64,000 nucleotides of DNA from Vibrio rhodolitus (GCF_003350325.1 NZ_QLYZ01000005.1:1-64000), one strand, 5' to 3'. Counted from the first letter of the stretch, positions 45,472 to 54,596 are shown. The notes: generated from the letters alone by a model not told the origin. Made by a program: numbers and translations.

Positions 45472-46776
45472 TTACGCTTGGCTTCGTTTGAGATGAACTT
45501 CTTCTTCTGCAACACCGGCTTGAGGATCATTAAAACGAGCCTCATCCAGTGCGCCTTCCGATTTCGCCACGATAATAGTGACCGCGCTATCACCGGTGAT
45601 ATTTACCGCAGTGCGGATCATATCCAGCAGACGGTCAACACCCATAATCAGGGCAATACCTTCTAATGGCAGACCAACTTGGTTTAATACCATTGCCAGC
45701 ATTACCAAACCGACGCCAGGGACACCTGCAGTACCGATGGATGCAAGAGTAGCTGTCATGATAACCATTAGGTAATCCATCATAGTCAGATCAATATTGA
45801 ATGCTTGAGCGATGAAGGCTGTCGCCACACCTTGCATGATCGCAGTGCCGTCCATGTTGACCGTTGCGCCCAATGGAATGGTGAATGAAGAAACTCGGTT
45901 CTCAACGCCCATACGGTGCTTCGCGGTTTCCATTGTGACTGGAATGGTTGCGTTTGATGAAGCCGTTGAAAAGGCAAACATGATCGCGTCTTCCATCTTA
46001 CGCAGGAAGGTGATTGGGCTAAGACCAGTAAAGCCTTTTAGCATTACGCTGTAAGTCACAAGACCGTGTAGCAGCAGGGTGCCTGCAAGTACTAAGAAGT
46101 ATTCCGCTAGGTTGATGATGGCACCAAGACCAATATCGGTGAACAGTTTTGCCATCAGGAAGAACACACCAAAAGGTGCCAAGTTCATCAAGATAGCAAC
46201 AAGCTTCATGATCACTTCATTCAGATCTGAGAAGAAATCAGCGATGCGTTCACCCGGTTTACCTGCTGCACTGATGGCAATACCAAACAGTACCGCAAAT
46301 ACAATTACTTGCAGGGTCTTACCTTCAGCCATTGCGCTGATAGGGTTGGTTGGGAACATATCGATGATCACTTGACCAAGCGATGGCGCTTGCGCTGATT
46401 GGAAAGTGCTTGCTGCGGTCAGATCGGCACCAGCACCTGGCTGGAATAGGGTTCCCATCGTCAGAGCTAAGGTAATCGCGATGGCGGTGGTGGCGATATA
46501 GAAAGCGAGGGTTTTACCACCCATGCGACCAAGGGTTGAAAGGTCTTTAAGAGAGCTGGTGCCACACACCAAAGAGACAAAGACTAACGGTACAACTAAC
46601 ATCTTCAAGCTAGCGACAAAGATTTGTCCACCAACTTCAAACAGTCCATTTACTACATACTCGTCGACAAATCCGCTGTCAGCAAACAGGGCTCGAATGG
46701 CAAAGCCCGTCAAGATACCCGCTACCATGCCTAAAATTACGCGACCGGTTAGCGACATCGGTTTCTTGGTATTCAT
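45472..46776 (-). CDS. Dicarboxylate/amino acid:cation symporter (DAACS family)
   Basis: A 434-residue carrier of the glutamate/aspartate or C4-dicarboxylate:Na+/H+ symporter family. The family loops are present: AFSTASSNATIPVTM (serine-rich hairpin), PLGATVNMDGTAIMQG, the second hairpin around ASIGTAGVPGVG, and VDRLLDMIRTAVNITGDS with the substrate-binding Asp, Arg and Asn. The ATG at 46776 has AAGGAG eight bases upstream; a GTG inside that site was rejected. Two CRP-like sites lie about 100-130 bases upstream, so catabolite control is likely. Exact substrate not determined. Confidence 0.92.
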   Translation of the reverse strand: MNTKKPMSLTGRVILGMVAGILTGFAIRALFADSGFVDEYVVNGLFEVGGQIFVASLKMLVVPLVFVSLVCGTSSLKDLSTLGRMGGKTLAFYIATTAIAITLALTMGTLFQPGAGADLTAASTFQSAQAPSLGQVIIDMFPTNPISAMAEGKTLQVIVFAVLFGIAISAAGKPGERIADFFSDLNEVIMKLVAILMNLAPFGVFFLMAKLFTDIGLGAIINLAEYFLVLAGTLLLHGLVTYSVMLKGFTGLSPITFLRKMEDAIMFAFSTASSNATIPVTMETAKHRMGVENRVSSFTIPLGATVNMDGTAIMQGVATAFIAQAFNIDLTMMDYLMVIMTATLASIGTAGVPGVGLVMLAMVLNQVGLPLEGIALIMGVDRLLDMIRTAVNITGDSAVTIIVAKSEGALDEARFNDPQAGVAEEEVHLKRSQA

Positions 46777-46785
46777 TTTGAACAC

Positions 46786-47188
46786 TCCTTATAGTTTTAC
46801 CCCTCCAATGGGGAGGTGCAGGAGGTTAGCAGTGGAAAGAGTAAAATAAGAAGGAAAAAGGTTTCTTTGTGGTTATAGATGTGATCACAATCACTAAATA
46901 AATGTGATTTATTTCATATTTAATGTGTATGTTTTGAGCAAAATTATCAGATTATGGTGATTTTGCGCACGCTATATGGAGTTGGAAAGAAAAGAACATC
47001 GGCTAAAGATTAACGAACTTAGCTTAACTTCGGTGATAGTGCATGATTTATAATAGAAATACGCCGCATAGAGGTACTGGCACTTAACTCTGAGAAAGTT
47101 GCTGTTGGCTCCGGTAAGATTAGTCATAGGTATCGCAGGGTTAAGCCGTTACAATGTGAACAGTTCAAATAAATGAGAATACTAATTA
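46786..47188. promoter_or_regulatory. 403-bp divergent region, DAACS carrier and YaiI-like gene
   Basis: No gene is visible. The left half holds two CRP-like sites and the carrier promoter; the right half is the leader of the YaiI-type gene, with no other structured element seen. Confidence 0.6.
46880..46918. promoter_or_regulatory. Two tandem CRP-like sites upstream of the DAACS carrier
   Basis: TGTGATCACAATCACT (46880-46895) and TGTGATTTATTTCATA (46903-46918) each match TGTGA-N6-TCACA at 9 of 10 positions. Their centres are 23 bp apart, close to two helical turns. The first is about 100 bp upstream of the carrier start. Confidence 0.65.
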
Positions 47189-47647
47189 ATGAAGATTTGG
47201 GTTGATGCGGATGCCTGTCCAGTTGTGATTCGCGATATTCTGTACAGAGCTGCGCAGCGCACCGGCGTAGAAGTCACTTTGGTTGCCAACCAGTTTATTC
47301 GCACGCCAGCAACGACCAATATTACCATGCTGCAAGTAGAGGCGGGCTTTGATGTTGCCGACAATGAAATCGTTAAACGTTCACAGGCAGGCGATCTAGT
47401 GATCACCAGTGATATTCCATTGGCGGATGAAGTGATTACCAAAGGTGGGCATACACTTAGCTCGCGCGGCGAGCTGTTCACCAAAGAGAACATTAAGTCG
47501 CGTCTCAATATCCGCGATTTTATGGAAACCATGCGCAGCAGCGGAATCCAAACCGGCGGTCCTGCACCGCTTAATCAAGCTGACCGTCAGCAGTTTGCCA
47601 ATCAACTTGATAAGTGGTTAGTGCAGTGGCAACGCGCGCAGAATTAA
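47189..47647 (+). CDS. YaiI/YqxD family protein (DUF188)
   Basis: A 152-residue protein of the YaiI/YqxD family, which has a PIN-like fold. [20 protein letters not shown] is the diagnostic N-terminus with the acidic cluster; [15 protein letters not shown] and [16 protein letters not shown] follow as expected. The acidic residues could bind metal for a nuclease activity, but no function is proven for the family. Length is normal. No ribosome site of good quality; the family N-terminus fixes the start. Confidence 0.9.
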   Translation: MKIWVDADACPVVIRDILYRAAQRTGVEVTLVANQFIRTPATTNITMLQVEAGFDVADNEIVKRSQAGDLVITSDIPLADEVITKGGHTLSSRGELFTKENIKSRLNIRDFMETMRSSGIQTGGPAPLNQADRQQFANQLDKWLVQWQRAQN

Positions 47648-47762
47648 TTATTTGTAATGCATAGGCAATTGTAAGAGAATCGCTTCCCTTTTTTAAAGAC
47701 TGCCGTTTATAAGTTTGTTAAGCGGTGGTTGAAGCAGTTGTTCTTTCGTAGTTTTTTTGTCT

Positions 47763-49385
47763 ATGTTTAGTAAGTATCTAAAACCTATCAAATACGATAG
47801 GTTTTTCTTTTTATTACCAATTCTATTTTCCATTGTTGTTACTTGTTCTGAAGTCGTCATCAGGCAGCAGTTAGATCTAGCACCGCTTGCTTCTATTTGG
47901 AGTTCTGTAGGCTATGGTTTACTTGTTGGCGTTATTGTATGCCATGCTAAATCGACTTTGATTGCGCTTGTATACTCAGTATTTGTTATTGCGGCTTACT
48001 CTATTCAATATTCAAATTTGAGCTATTTTGGCTATTGGATTTCTCCAATGGATTTATGGCTACTATTCGAGAAGTTTACTGAGGTTTATCAAGCCAGTGT
48101 TAGCGTTATACATTACCAATACTCAACAATTGTAGCTGTAATCTTAGTTTCATTGCTTATTGTCGCAATGTTGCTAAGTAGACGGAAAAACACATTTAAA
48201 TCTCATATCTTGAGCTTTATTGGTGCTGGTGTTTTGATTTTTTACCCGATAAAAATGACTTTGGATAAAGACATATCTCTTGGTCGTCTTCCAAAAATAT
48301 CACACACAGTTATTAAGACGTCCATATACACGTTGGGTTATTTTGCTAGCCACACGTTCCCCGAAGAAGTCCTGGGGATTTCGGGTGTTAAATCTGTTAC
48401 ACGCAGTGCACCGGAGAAGCTTGATTCGCCGAACTTAAACAATATTGTGATTTATATGGGTGAAAGCTTATCTTCATCGTATATGAGCTCTTTTGGCTAT
48501 TCTGCGCAAACTACCCCATGGCTTGATATGCAAAAGCTAGCGGGTAACTCTTACTTTGGTCAAGGGTTCTCTGGGGGACTGTTTACGGATGTAAGTATGC
48601 CTTTCTTTTTCAACATGATTGAAAAACCGAATGCGCTAAAGCAGATCGCTGCGGGGGATACAAATTTATTTCGTTTGGCGAAAGAGCAGGGCTACAAAAC
48701 GTATTTTTATTCAAGTCAAATGAGTTCTGGGTTGGCGTTGGTATCGTCCTTAGGAACTGCGTGGATTGATGAATATGCAGATGCAGAAGATATTACAGGT
48801 GACAAAGATAAATCTGTTGATGATGTACAGCTTGTAAAATGGTTAAGTGAAATTGATCCAAATGGGAAAAACTTTATTGTTTTAAATCCGAGTGGTTCAC
48901 ATGAACCTTATATCGAGCGTTCACCTAGTGACATGAAGATTTTTGGACAGGAAACTCTTCAAAATGAATATTTGAATAGTGTTTATTACACGGATTTCCT
49001 GCTGGAGAAAATGAGTAATATCATTCACGAGTCAGAAGGCGGATGGACGTTTATTGTCACCTCTGATCATGGGCAGAATGTTACAGATAATACTGCAGGA
49101 AAAGGCAGTTTTTTGTATGAAAACAACTACCTTGTTCCAGTTTACATAGATTCAAATAATCCGGATGTAATAAAGCTAGCAAGAGAGCGGCTAGATTCTT
49201 GTGAGCGTAGCTTTCAAGTTCAATTGTCTTCTCTTGTCGCTGAATATTTAGGCTATCAACATGAAGGATTCGGTTGCCAGAGTGGTTATGTTGCAGGTAG
49301 CCGAAGAACCGGTAACTCTGGTTATATGCGTCTTAGTTTTGATGAAGCGGCTGGTGCATATCGTTCTGAAATGATCTACAACTAA
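47763..49385 (+). CDS. Phosphoethanolamine transferase-like sulfatase-fold membrane enzyme
   Basis: A 540-residue inner-membrane enzyme. Five hydrophobic helices occupy about residues 15-165, then a periplasmic alkaline-phosphatase/sulfatase domain. Metal and catalytic residues fit the EptA/CptA group: YMGESLSSSYMSSFGYS (Glu ligand), QTTPWLDM (Thr nucleophile), and VTSDHGQN (Asp-His pair). Such enzymes move phosphoethanolamine from phosphatidylethanolamine to lipid A, core sugar or other glycans. Codon use is visibly more AT-rich than neighbours and the leader lacks a ribosome site, which suggests horizontal acquisition. The acceptor is unknown. Confidence 0.82.
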   Translation: MFSKYLKPIKYDRFFFLLPILFSIVVTCSEVVIRQQLDLAPLASIWSSVGYGLLVGVIVCHAKSTLIALVYSVFVIAAYSIQYSNLSYFGYWISPMDLWLLFEKFTEVYQASVSVIHYQYSTIVAVILVSLLIVAMLLSRRKNTFKSHILSFIGAGVLIFYPIKMTLDKDISLGRLPKISHTVIKTSIYTLGYFASHTFPEEVLGISGVKSVTRSAPEKLDSPNLNNIVIYMGESLSSSYMSSFGYSAQTTPWLDMQKLAGNSYFGQGFSGGLFTDVSMPFFFNMIEKPNALKQIAAGDTNLFRLAKEQGYKTYFYSSQMSSGLALVSSLGTAWIDEYADAEDITGDKDKSVDDVQLVKWLSEIDPNGKNFIVLNPSGSHEPYIERSPSDMKIFGQETLQNEYLNSVYYTDFLLEKMSNIIHESEGGWTFIVTSDHGQNVTDNTAGKGSFLYENNYLVPVYIDSNNPDVIKLARERLDSCERSFQVQLSSLVAEYLGYQHEGFGCQSGYVAGSRRTGNSGYMRLSFDEAAGAYRSEMIYN

Positions 49386-49398
49386 GTTGTTTAGGTTA

Positions 49399-49423
49399 AA
49401 GCGCCCTCAACGTGGGCGCTTTT
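49399..49423 (+). terminator. Terminator after the transferase gene
   Basis: AAAGCGCCC and GGGCGCTTT form a perfect 9-bp stem with a 7-base loop and T's following. It overlaps the last codons of the converging gene. Confidence 0.85.
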
Positions 49424-49856
49424 TCATTCTAAGTACACCCCTTAAACTTAACCCCATCAATGTCAGATTGGTTGCGCCTGCGAGTAGCTCAATCAACTGC
49501 ACTGCGTAAAAGTTAGTGCCAAAATCACCTTGGCTAGCGAGCGAGTTTAGGTACAGTGCTGCTGGCAAGAGAATAACCAAGCCGTTAATCGCGATAATTG
49601 GCATGCGTTTCTTTTTACGTCCAATTGGTCCAACGCCCATTTTGATCTTAGGTGCTAACTTAGCGCCTGTGGCTCCAGTAATTGCCATTAGAGGAATGAG
49701 TCCCCAAACTGCATACGCAATGACTTGTTTTACCGCTGCGATGGTTTGAGTGGAAGCTAATACTTCACTTAGCACTGAAGCGCTAAAAAAACAGGCAATC
49801 GTCAAAAATGCCAGAATGGCACAAGTGCGGTGCATGGTTTTGATTTTGCTATTCAT
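49407..49856 (-). CDS. Four-helix membrane protein of unknown function
   Basis: A 149-residue membrane protein with four predicted helices (about 10-32, 42-62, 85-103, 118-138) and a basic loop with GVGPIGRKKKRMP between the second and third. The His in KTMHRTCAIL and the layout recall small haem-binding or redox-associated membrane proteins, but no haem motif is certain. It is second in an operon behind the cytochrome c' gene, 18 bases away, so a role in the same electron-transfer path is likely by context. Not recognised. Confidence 0.7.
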   Translation of the reverse strand: MNSKIKTMHRTCAILAFLTIACFFSASVLSEVLASTQTIAAVKQVIAYAVWGLIPLMAITGATGAKLAPKIKMGVGPIGRKKKRMPIIAINGLVILLPAALYLNSLASQGDFGTNFYAVQLIELLAGATNLTLMGLSLRGVLRMKKRPR

Positions 49857-49874
49857 ACTGATCTTTCCTCATTG

Positions 49875-50297
49875 TTAACGAGAACGATAAGCGCGGTGGC
49901 AACTGCGACAGGTTTTCTCTGCTTTATCAATGCCATCTTCTGCCATCGAAGCATTGTGTTGCTGGCTAGCTTGATACAACTCACTAATACCTTGATCCAT
50001 TTGTGCCATTAGCTGTTCAAATTTGGTCGTGTCTTGCCATATTTTGTCACTTGCTTTGCTGCCTTCGCGGCTTCCCTCTGGGAAGCTTATTGTGTGGCTT
50101 GCATGGGTGAGCTGTTTGGCAACGAGTTCGAGTTGTTGCCAATTAGTGTCATTGCCATCGACTAGATCACTCGCTTTATCGAGCTGATCTTCGATAAGGC
50201 TAAATGCCTTTTGACGAGCTTCAATGACATCAGCACTGTTATTAGCCCAAGTAAAAGTTGATAGCAGCAATGTAAGTAGCAAGATTGATTTTTTCAT
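49875..50297 (-). CDS. Cytochrome c' family protein
   Basis: A 140-residue periplasmic cytochrome. A Sec signal peptide (1-19, ending TWANN) precedes a four-helix domain, and the single haem motif CRSCHRAYR is near the C-terminus, as in cytochrome c' and c-556. Cytochrome c' binds NO or protects against it. It is followed in the operon by a four-helix membrane protein and lies divergent from a b561 cytochrome. Confidence 0.9.
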   Translation of the reverse strand: MKKSILLLTLLLSTFTWANNSADVIEARQKAFSLIEDQLDKASDLVDGNDTNWQQLELVAKQLTHASHTISFPEGSREGSKASDKIWQDTTKFEQLMAQMDQGISELYQASQQHNASMAEDGIDKAEKTCRSCHRAYRSR

Positions 50298-50324
50298 TTT
50301 TAGTTTCTCATGTTAGGAAGTGAG

Positions 50325-50376
50325 TTTAATTTACACAACAACAGTTGCCTAAGCAACTGTTGTTGTGTAAATTAAA
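50325..50376. promoter_or_regulatory. 24-bp perfect inverted repeat between divergent cytochrome genes
   Basis: The bases at 50325-50348 are an exact reverse complement of 50353-50376, separated by four bases (CTAA). The centre reads GTTGC-CTAA-GCAAC and the outer ends TTTAATTTAC / GTAAATTAAA. The left edge is 28 bases from the cytochrome c' ATG and the right edge 75 from the b561 ATG, so it must overlap the promoters or leaders of both. A regulator of the MarR type (one is encoded two genes away) is a reasonable candidate binder. GC content is too low for a simple terminator. Confidence 0.75.
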
Positions 50377-50451
50377 TGGCGTTCGAGAGAAGGTAACCAA
50401 GGATTGTGCCTTAAGTAACTAATTCAATTATGAAAAGCGGATAGGTATAAA

Positions 50452-51129
50452 ATGAAAATTAAAGTATGGGACGGCGCAACACGCCTCTATCATTGGACGC
50501 AAGCGGGTCTATTTGTCGCTTTAATGGCCAGTGGTAAGTCGGGTAATGGTCCGCATATTGAGCTGGGCATTGCCTTACTAGTATTGGTATTTTGGCGTGT
50601 TATTTGGGGATTTGTCGGCAGTGAAACCAGTCGTTTTGTTACCTTTGTCTATTCTCCAACAAAGACTTGGCACTATGTGACAGGTAAAATGAAAGCAAAG
50701 CTTGGTCACAACCCTCTAGGGGCGTGGATGGTGATAGCATTAGTTGCGAGTTTGCTTTTGCAATGCCTCTCTGGTTTAGCATTAGCAGGGCTACTTGATG
50801 GATTGCCAATGTCTCAAGTTTGGCTAAATGATGATGTTTTTGTTGTGGTTGAGTCGATGCACTTAGTATTGGTCAATATACTTCCTATGCTGGTAGCGTT
50901 GCACCTTGTCGCAATACTTGTCTATAAACTGCGTGGCAAGCCGTTGGTCAAAGCCATGGTGACGGGTTTTAGCACAACGAACCAATCAATTAATCAGTTG
51001 GATTTTTCTGTACCTGACAACGCTTTGCCAAAGGCAGCACAACCACAGTTTGCTTCGCAAGCGTTCGCATTTTTAATGCTTGTTGCGGCAGCATTAGTTA
51101 CTATGGCAATAATTGCATTTTCAGTTTAG
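50452..51129 (+). CDS. Cytochrome b561-family membrane protein
   Basis: A 225-residue di-haem membrane cytochrome. It starts KVWDGATRLYHWTQAG (haem His in helix 1), and further His residues lie in later helices (KTWHYVTG, SMHLVLVNILPMLVALHLVA), the usual b561 spacing. About four core helices are followed by a C-terminal extra helix (FLMLVAAALVTMAIIAF). This family transfers electrons between quinol and periplasmic cytochromes, consistent with the divergent cytochrome c' gene. The MarR gene follows 18 bases later. Confidence 0.88.
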   Translation: MKIKVWDGATRLYHWTQAGLFVALMASGKSGNGPHIELGIALLVLVFWRVIWGFVGSETSRFVTFVYSPTKTWHYVTGKMKAKLGHNPLGAWMVIALVASLLLQCLSGLALAGLLDGLPMSQVWLNDDVFVVVESMHLVLVNILPMLVALHLVAILVYKLRGKPLVKAMVTGFSTTNQSINQLDFSVPDNALPKAAQPQFASQAFAFLMLVAAALVTMAIIAFSV

Positions 51130-51146
51130 TCCTATGTGGTAGAGAA

Positions 51147-51575
51147 ATGAGTGAACAATTTGATCGACAAACCAGCTTTGGTTGGATGATAAATGTTGTA
51201 GCTGGTCGAGCGGAGAAGATGTTTGATGCTGAGCTCAAAAAACATGGTCTAAGTGTGGCGCTCTGGCCAACCATGATGTGCTTATGGGAAGAAGAGGGGG
51301 TGACGCAGCGCGATATTGCAGCCAAGTCGAAAGTGGAGAATTCAACCACCACCCGCACGCTCGATAAGTTAGAAAAGCTTGGTTTGGTTGAGAGACGTGC
51401 TGATCCAAATAGCCGCCGCACACATCGTATTTATTTGACAGCGCAAGGACGTGAGCTTGAAAAGGCGCTGATCCCAATTCCTGTCGAGATCAATCAGCAA
51501 ATGCTAAGTAGCCTTGATCAAGAGGAGCAGCAGCAGATGATTACCCTACTGCAAAAAATGGTCGCGGCGATTTAA
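51147..51575 (+). CDS. MarR-family transcriptional regulator
   Basis: A 142-residue MarR-type winged helix protein: VALWPTMMCLWEEEGVTQRD, AAKSKVENSTTTRTLDKLEK (recognition helix) and the wing VERRADPNSRRTHRIYLT. The dimerisation helices are at both ends. In the same operon as cytochrome b561, it probably controls this locus. Confidence 0.9.
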   Translation: MSEQFDRQTSFGWMINVVAGRAEKMFDAELKKHGLSVALWPTMMCLWEEEGVTQRDIAAKSKVENSTTTRTLDKLEKLGLVERRADPNSRRTHRIYLTAQGRELEKALIPIPVEINQQMLSSLDQEEQQQMITLLQKMVAAI

Positions 51576-51598
51576 TCGCAACAGCACCCGATCTGTTT

Positions 51599-52243
51599 CT
51601 ATGCCAAATCAGCGAAACTTGGCTTGCTTGCCAGTTTCGCTACGCTGATGTGATTTAGCACCTCGTTAAACGGTGAGTGAGACATAAACTCTTCAATGGA
51701 GTGTTGTGCATACAGCTTAAATAACTCAGGCTGACGAAACGCAACGTAGTCTAGTGCGCAATGTAAGTAGAGGTTGGCAAGGCTAGGTGCAATTGTCGGT
51801 GTGCTTTGTGGATGCTGATACTCGGATAAATATTGGTTTAGCTCAATCATGGCACGCTGAACGGCTTCTATTGTCCGTTGATGCAGCTTATTTGGTAGGT
51901 CGATAAAGCGCCCTAACGCAACGGATTTAAAGCTAATTTCCATTAGCGTTTTTGCTATGCCGGTTCGTTTACTTTCGTCTTCATCTGCCAAGTTGAATTC
52001 TTGAATCGCATTTGGTTGGAATCGAGCTATTAAGTACTGGCAGATGGTTAGGCTCTCGATGAGGCTATGACCGCTGCGCAGTTCGAGTGCAGGGATCATA
52101 CTAAATGGGTTTACCTGCAAAAGCTCAGTTGGTGATGACCATGGATCGACCCACACCAACTCGAACTCCTGATCATTTGTCAGCAGAGCGGTTGCGAGCG
52201 CCACACGTGAAAAAGGCGAAGTGTCATTTAAGTAGAGTTTCAT
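51599..52243 (-). CDS. Glutathione S-transferase-like protein
   Basis: A 214-residue GST-fold protein: thioredoxin-like N-terminus beginning MKLYLNDTSPFSRVALA, the cis-Pro region PFSMIPALEL and ESLTICQYL, then an all-helical C-terminal domain. The start at 52243 has AAGGA seven bases upstream and overlaps the stop of the upstream MFS gene (ATGA); a longer frame to 52318 is not supported. Substrate unknown; coupling with an MFS exporter suggests detoxification. Confidence 0.87.
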   Translation of the reverse strand: MKLYLNDTSPFSRVALATALLTNDQEFELVWVDPWSSPTELLQVNPFSMIPALELRSGHSLIESLTICQYLIARFQPNAIQEFNLADEDESKRTGIAKTLMEISFKSVALGRFIDLPNKLHQRTIEAVQRAMIELNQYLSEYQHPQSTPTIAPSLANLYLHCALDYVAFRQPELFKLYAQHSIEEFMSHSPFNEVLNHISVAKLASKPSFADLA

Positions 52244-53469
52244 CGGGCATCCTTGAGGTGAGTAAATTGAGAATGAGAAGGTCTGGAACGACTTAATGCG
52301 ACTAGCATTGAGGCGCAAACTAATGCCAGCGTACTGGCAATAAATAGCGGCTGGTAGTCAGCAATGCTTGGCGCAAGATGAGCATACAGATAACCGAATA
52401 ACCCTTGAGAAACCGCAAATGCCATAGTGAGTAAACCCCAAGCTTTGGTGTTGAGTTCGTATCCCACGCACTCAAGCGTATAAGCTGAAATTAGCGCTAC
52501 AACACCTGTGGTAAATAAGCCAACCAACAGCGATGACATGATTAAACCAACTAGGCTAGTGGTTATTGTAGGTAAGAACACCCCGAAAGCTTTGCACAGC
52601 AGCACGCCACATAGGGCGAACTTAAGGTTAAGTTTGTCACCAATTGCACCGACTAGAATGGGACCAAGCGCGGCTCCCACTCCAAAAATTGCCCACATGG
52701 CGCCGCCAAAGGTGAGGCTTCTATCGAGATCTCGCACGATAAAATCGACCCAAAACAGAGTATGCGGTAAGTAACCAATCGCATCGAGCCCATAAGCCAA
52801 AACCAGCAACGTTAGTGTGCGTTGCTGCGCTTTAGATAAAGTGTTGAGCTTGGCAGAAGAGAGCCCAAAACTTGTATTTGTATCGGTTGCTTTCCAAGTC
52901 GACCAAGTGATAAAGGTGGTGAGAAAGGTTATCGCAGCAAGTAAGAGCCAAGCGGCGGAAATACTCTGCTGCAAAATGATGGGTAATAGGCAGCCTGCCA
53001 GCATTACGCCCAAACCTATACCGGAGAAAATAATGCCGCTTATCCTTGCTTTGACTTCGGGAGGATGGAGACGCACGATAAGAGGTGGTGCGAGGATCAT
53101 CAGCATTGCGCCAGTTAACCCAGCGAGTGCTCGCAGAAAGAAATAATAGCTAAACGTGATATCTTGCAAAGCACAGCCAAGAAAGCTCAAGCTGCTGAGT
53201 AACATAGCCGCGCGAATCAAGCTGACGACAGAAAAGAAGCGGCTTAAATAGTGGCAAAGTGGCGCACCGAGGATGTAACCGACCAAGGTGGCAGCACCAA
53301 GATAAGATGCCTGTGCTTGGTTAAACCATCCGGCATGTATCAGTGCAGGCATCATGGCAATGTAGGCAAAACGACCAATCCCATTGCCTACCAAGGTGGC
53401 GCCAAAGCCAGCCAGAGAATATGAGTTGAATAGCGTAATGCGAGGTTGGGTGAGGTTAGGGCTGTGCAC
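52240..53469 (-). CDS. YbfB/YjiJ-family MFS transporter
   Basis: A 409-residue 12-helix major facilitator protein of the YbfB/YjiJ group, recognised by the N-terminal GNGIGRFAYIAMMPALI and the R-rich loop after helix 4. The GTG at 53469 (AAGGAATC upstream) is the best start; a TTG five codons earlier overlaps that ribosome site. It is coupled to the GST-like gene by a 4-base overlap. Cargo unknown. Confidence 0.85.
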   Translation of the reverse strand: MHSPNLTQPRITLFNSYSLAGFGATLVGNGIGRFAYIAMMPALIHAGWFNQAQASYLGAATLVGYILGAPLCHYLSRFFSVVSLIRAAMLLSSLSFLGCALQDITFSYYFFLRALAGLTGAMLMILAPPLIVRLHPPEVKARISGIIFSGIGLGVMLAGCLLPIILQQSISAAWLLLAAITFLTTFITWSTWKATDTNTSFGLSSAKLNTLSKAQQRTLTLLVLAYGLDAIGYLPHTLFWVDFIVRDLDRSLTFGGAMWAIFGVGAALGPILVGAIGDKLNLKFALCGVLLCKAFGVFLPTITTSLVGLIMSSLLVGLFTTGVVALISAYTLECVGYELNTKAWGLLTMAFAVSQGLFGYLYAHLAPSIADYQPLFIASTLALVCASMLVALSRSRPSHSQFTHLKDAR

Positions 53470-53627
53470 CTTGATTCCTTTCAAAGATGATGGCGAATAT
53501 AGTAACCAGATGCGGTGTTACTCTCCTTTCTGCACCCAATCAGCCCTTATTTTCTCATTACTGAGAGCGCTCCGCATTTAGACTTTAGGTCAATAGACTT
53601 ACGTTATCTTTTTGGGAGCGAGTGAAG

Positions 53628-54482
53628 TTATTGATAGCGATAAGGTGCCAGTTTTCTTTGCTTAAACTCATCGATATCATGCCCAATCCAAATTTCAGCG
53701 CCTTTTTCTGTGAGCAGTTTTTCAACTCGTGCAAAGGAGGCTTTGGTCTGCTCTGGCTGATTAAATACTGGAATCGCTTTTTGCTCGCGGTTTAGATGTG
53801 AGTGGTAGAGATCTCCACTTAGGACGATAGGTCCGTAATGAGGTAAGTCAACATAGAGCGCTTGATGTCCCGGAGTATGACCTGGTGCGGAGATGATTAC
53901 GACTGAGCCATCACCAAAAACTTGGTGATCGCCTTCAATCACATGTACGGAATCTTTGAGGTTTTGATATTGTGTCAGATCAAACCCAAGCTTTGCCGAA
54001 ATCTCAGGGTCAAAAGCCACATGATGTTCATTCTTTTGAATTAACCATTTTGCAGAGCTAAATTGATTGGCATTGCCTGTGTGGTCTGCGTGTAAATGTG
54101 ACAGCACGAGGTAGTCTATATCACTTGGCGTTAGCTTCATCGCTTGTAGCTGCTGATTGAGAGTGGTTGGCAAACTAAAATGAAAAGCCCCACCCATCAC
54201 CTCGATACCTTCGGGCATGGCATTGAGCCCGTCGTTCAGACCCGTATCCCACAGCAACGTCCCTTTAGGATGCTGGATCAGATAACAGCTATTGGCGGAT
54301 TGCATTGGTTGCTCGTCCGAGACATTAGGGTTAAACATACTTGGCTTTCTTGCTTCAATTCTTCCGCAATCAAGTACGCTGATGGAAACATCGACTTTGC
54401 CATCACTACTAAAGCGTTCAAATCCATCAGCAAAGGCTACAACGGGTAGCATAAGGCTCATCAAAAGCATTGAGTTCTTCAT
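53628..54482 (-). CDS. Exported metallo-beta-lactamase-fold hydrolase
   Basis: A 284-residue protein with a signal peptide (MKNSMLLMSLMLPVVAFADG) and an MBL domain: SHLHADHTGNAN (HxHxDH metal motif), GHTPGHQ and the late His in WIGHDID. The arrangement resembles N-acyl-homoserine-lactone lactonases (AttM/AiiA-like) and other small lactonases; substrate is not certain. GAGG lies eight bases before the ATG at 54482. It is divergent from a LysR gene that may control it. Confidence 0.87.
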   Translation of the reverse strand: MKNSMLLMSLMLPVVAFADGFERFSSDGKVDVSISVLDCGRIEARKPSMFNPNVSDEQPMQSANSCYLIQHPKGTLLWDTGLNDGLNAMPEGIEVMGGAFHFSLPTTLNQQLQAMKLTPSDIDYLVLSHLHADHTGNANQFSSAKWLIQKNEHHVAFDPEISAKLGFDLTQYQNLKDSVHVIEGDHQVFGDGSVVIISAPGHTPGHQALYVDLPHYGPIVLSGDLYHSHLNREQKAIPVFNQPEQTKASFARVEKLLTEKGAEIWIGHDIDEFKQRKLAPYRYQ

Positions 54483-54596
54483 CAAGTTTTCCTCTATTTA
54501 CTTGAAGTGACATGTAATTTGTCTCAGCTTAAGTAGTTTTAAATGCAGCAAAAACGGCATAATTTGCATGGAGCTTTTCAAAAATGGGACGATAGC

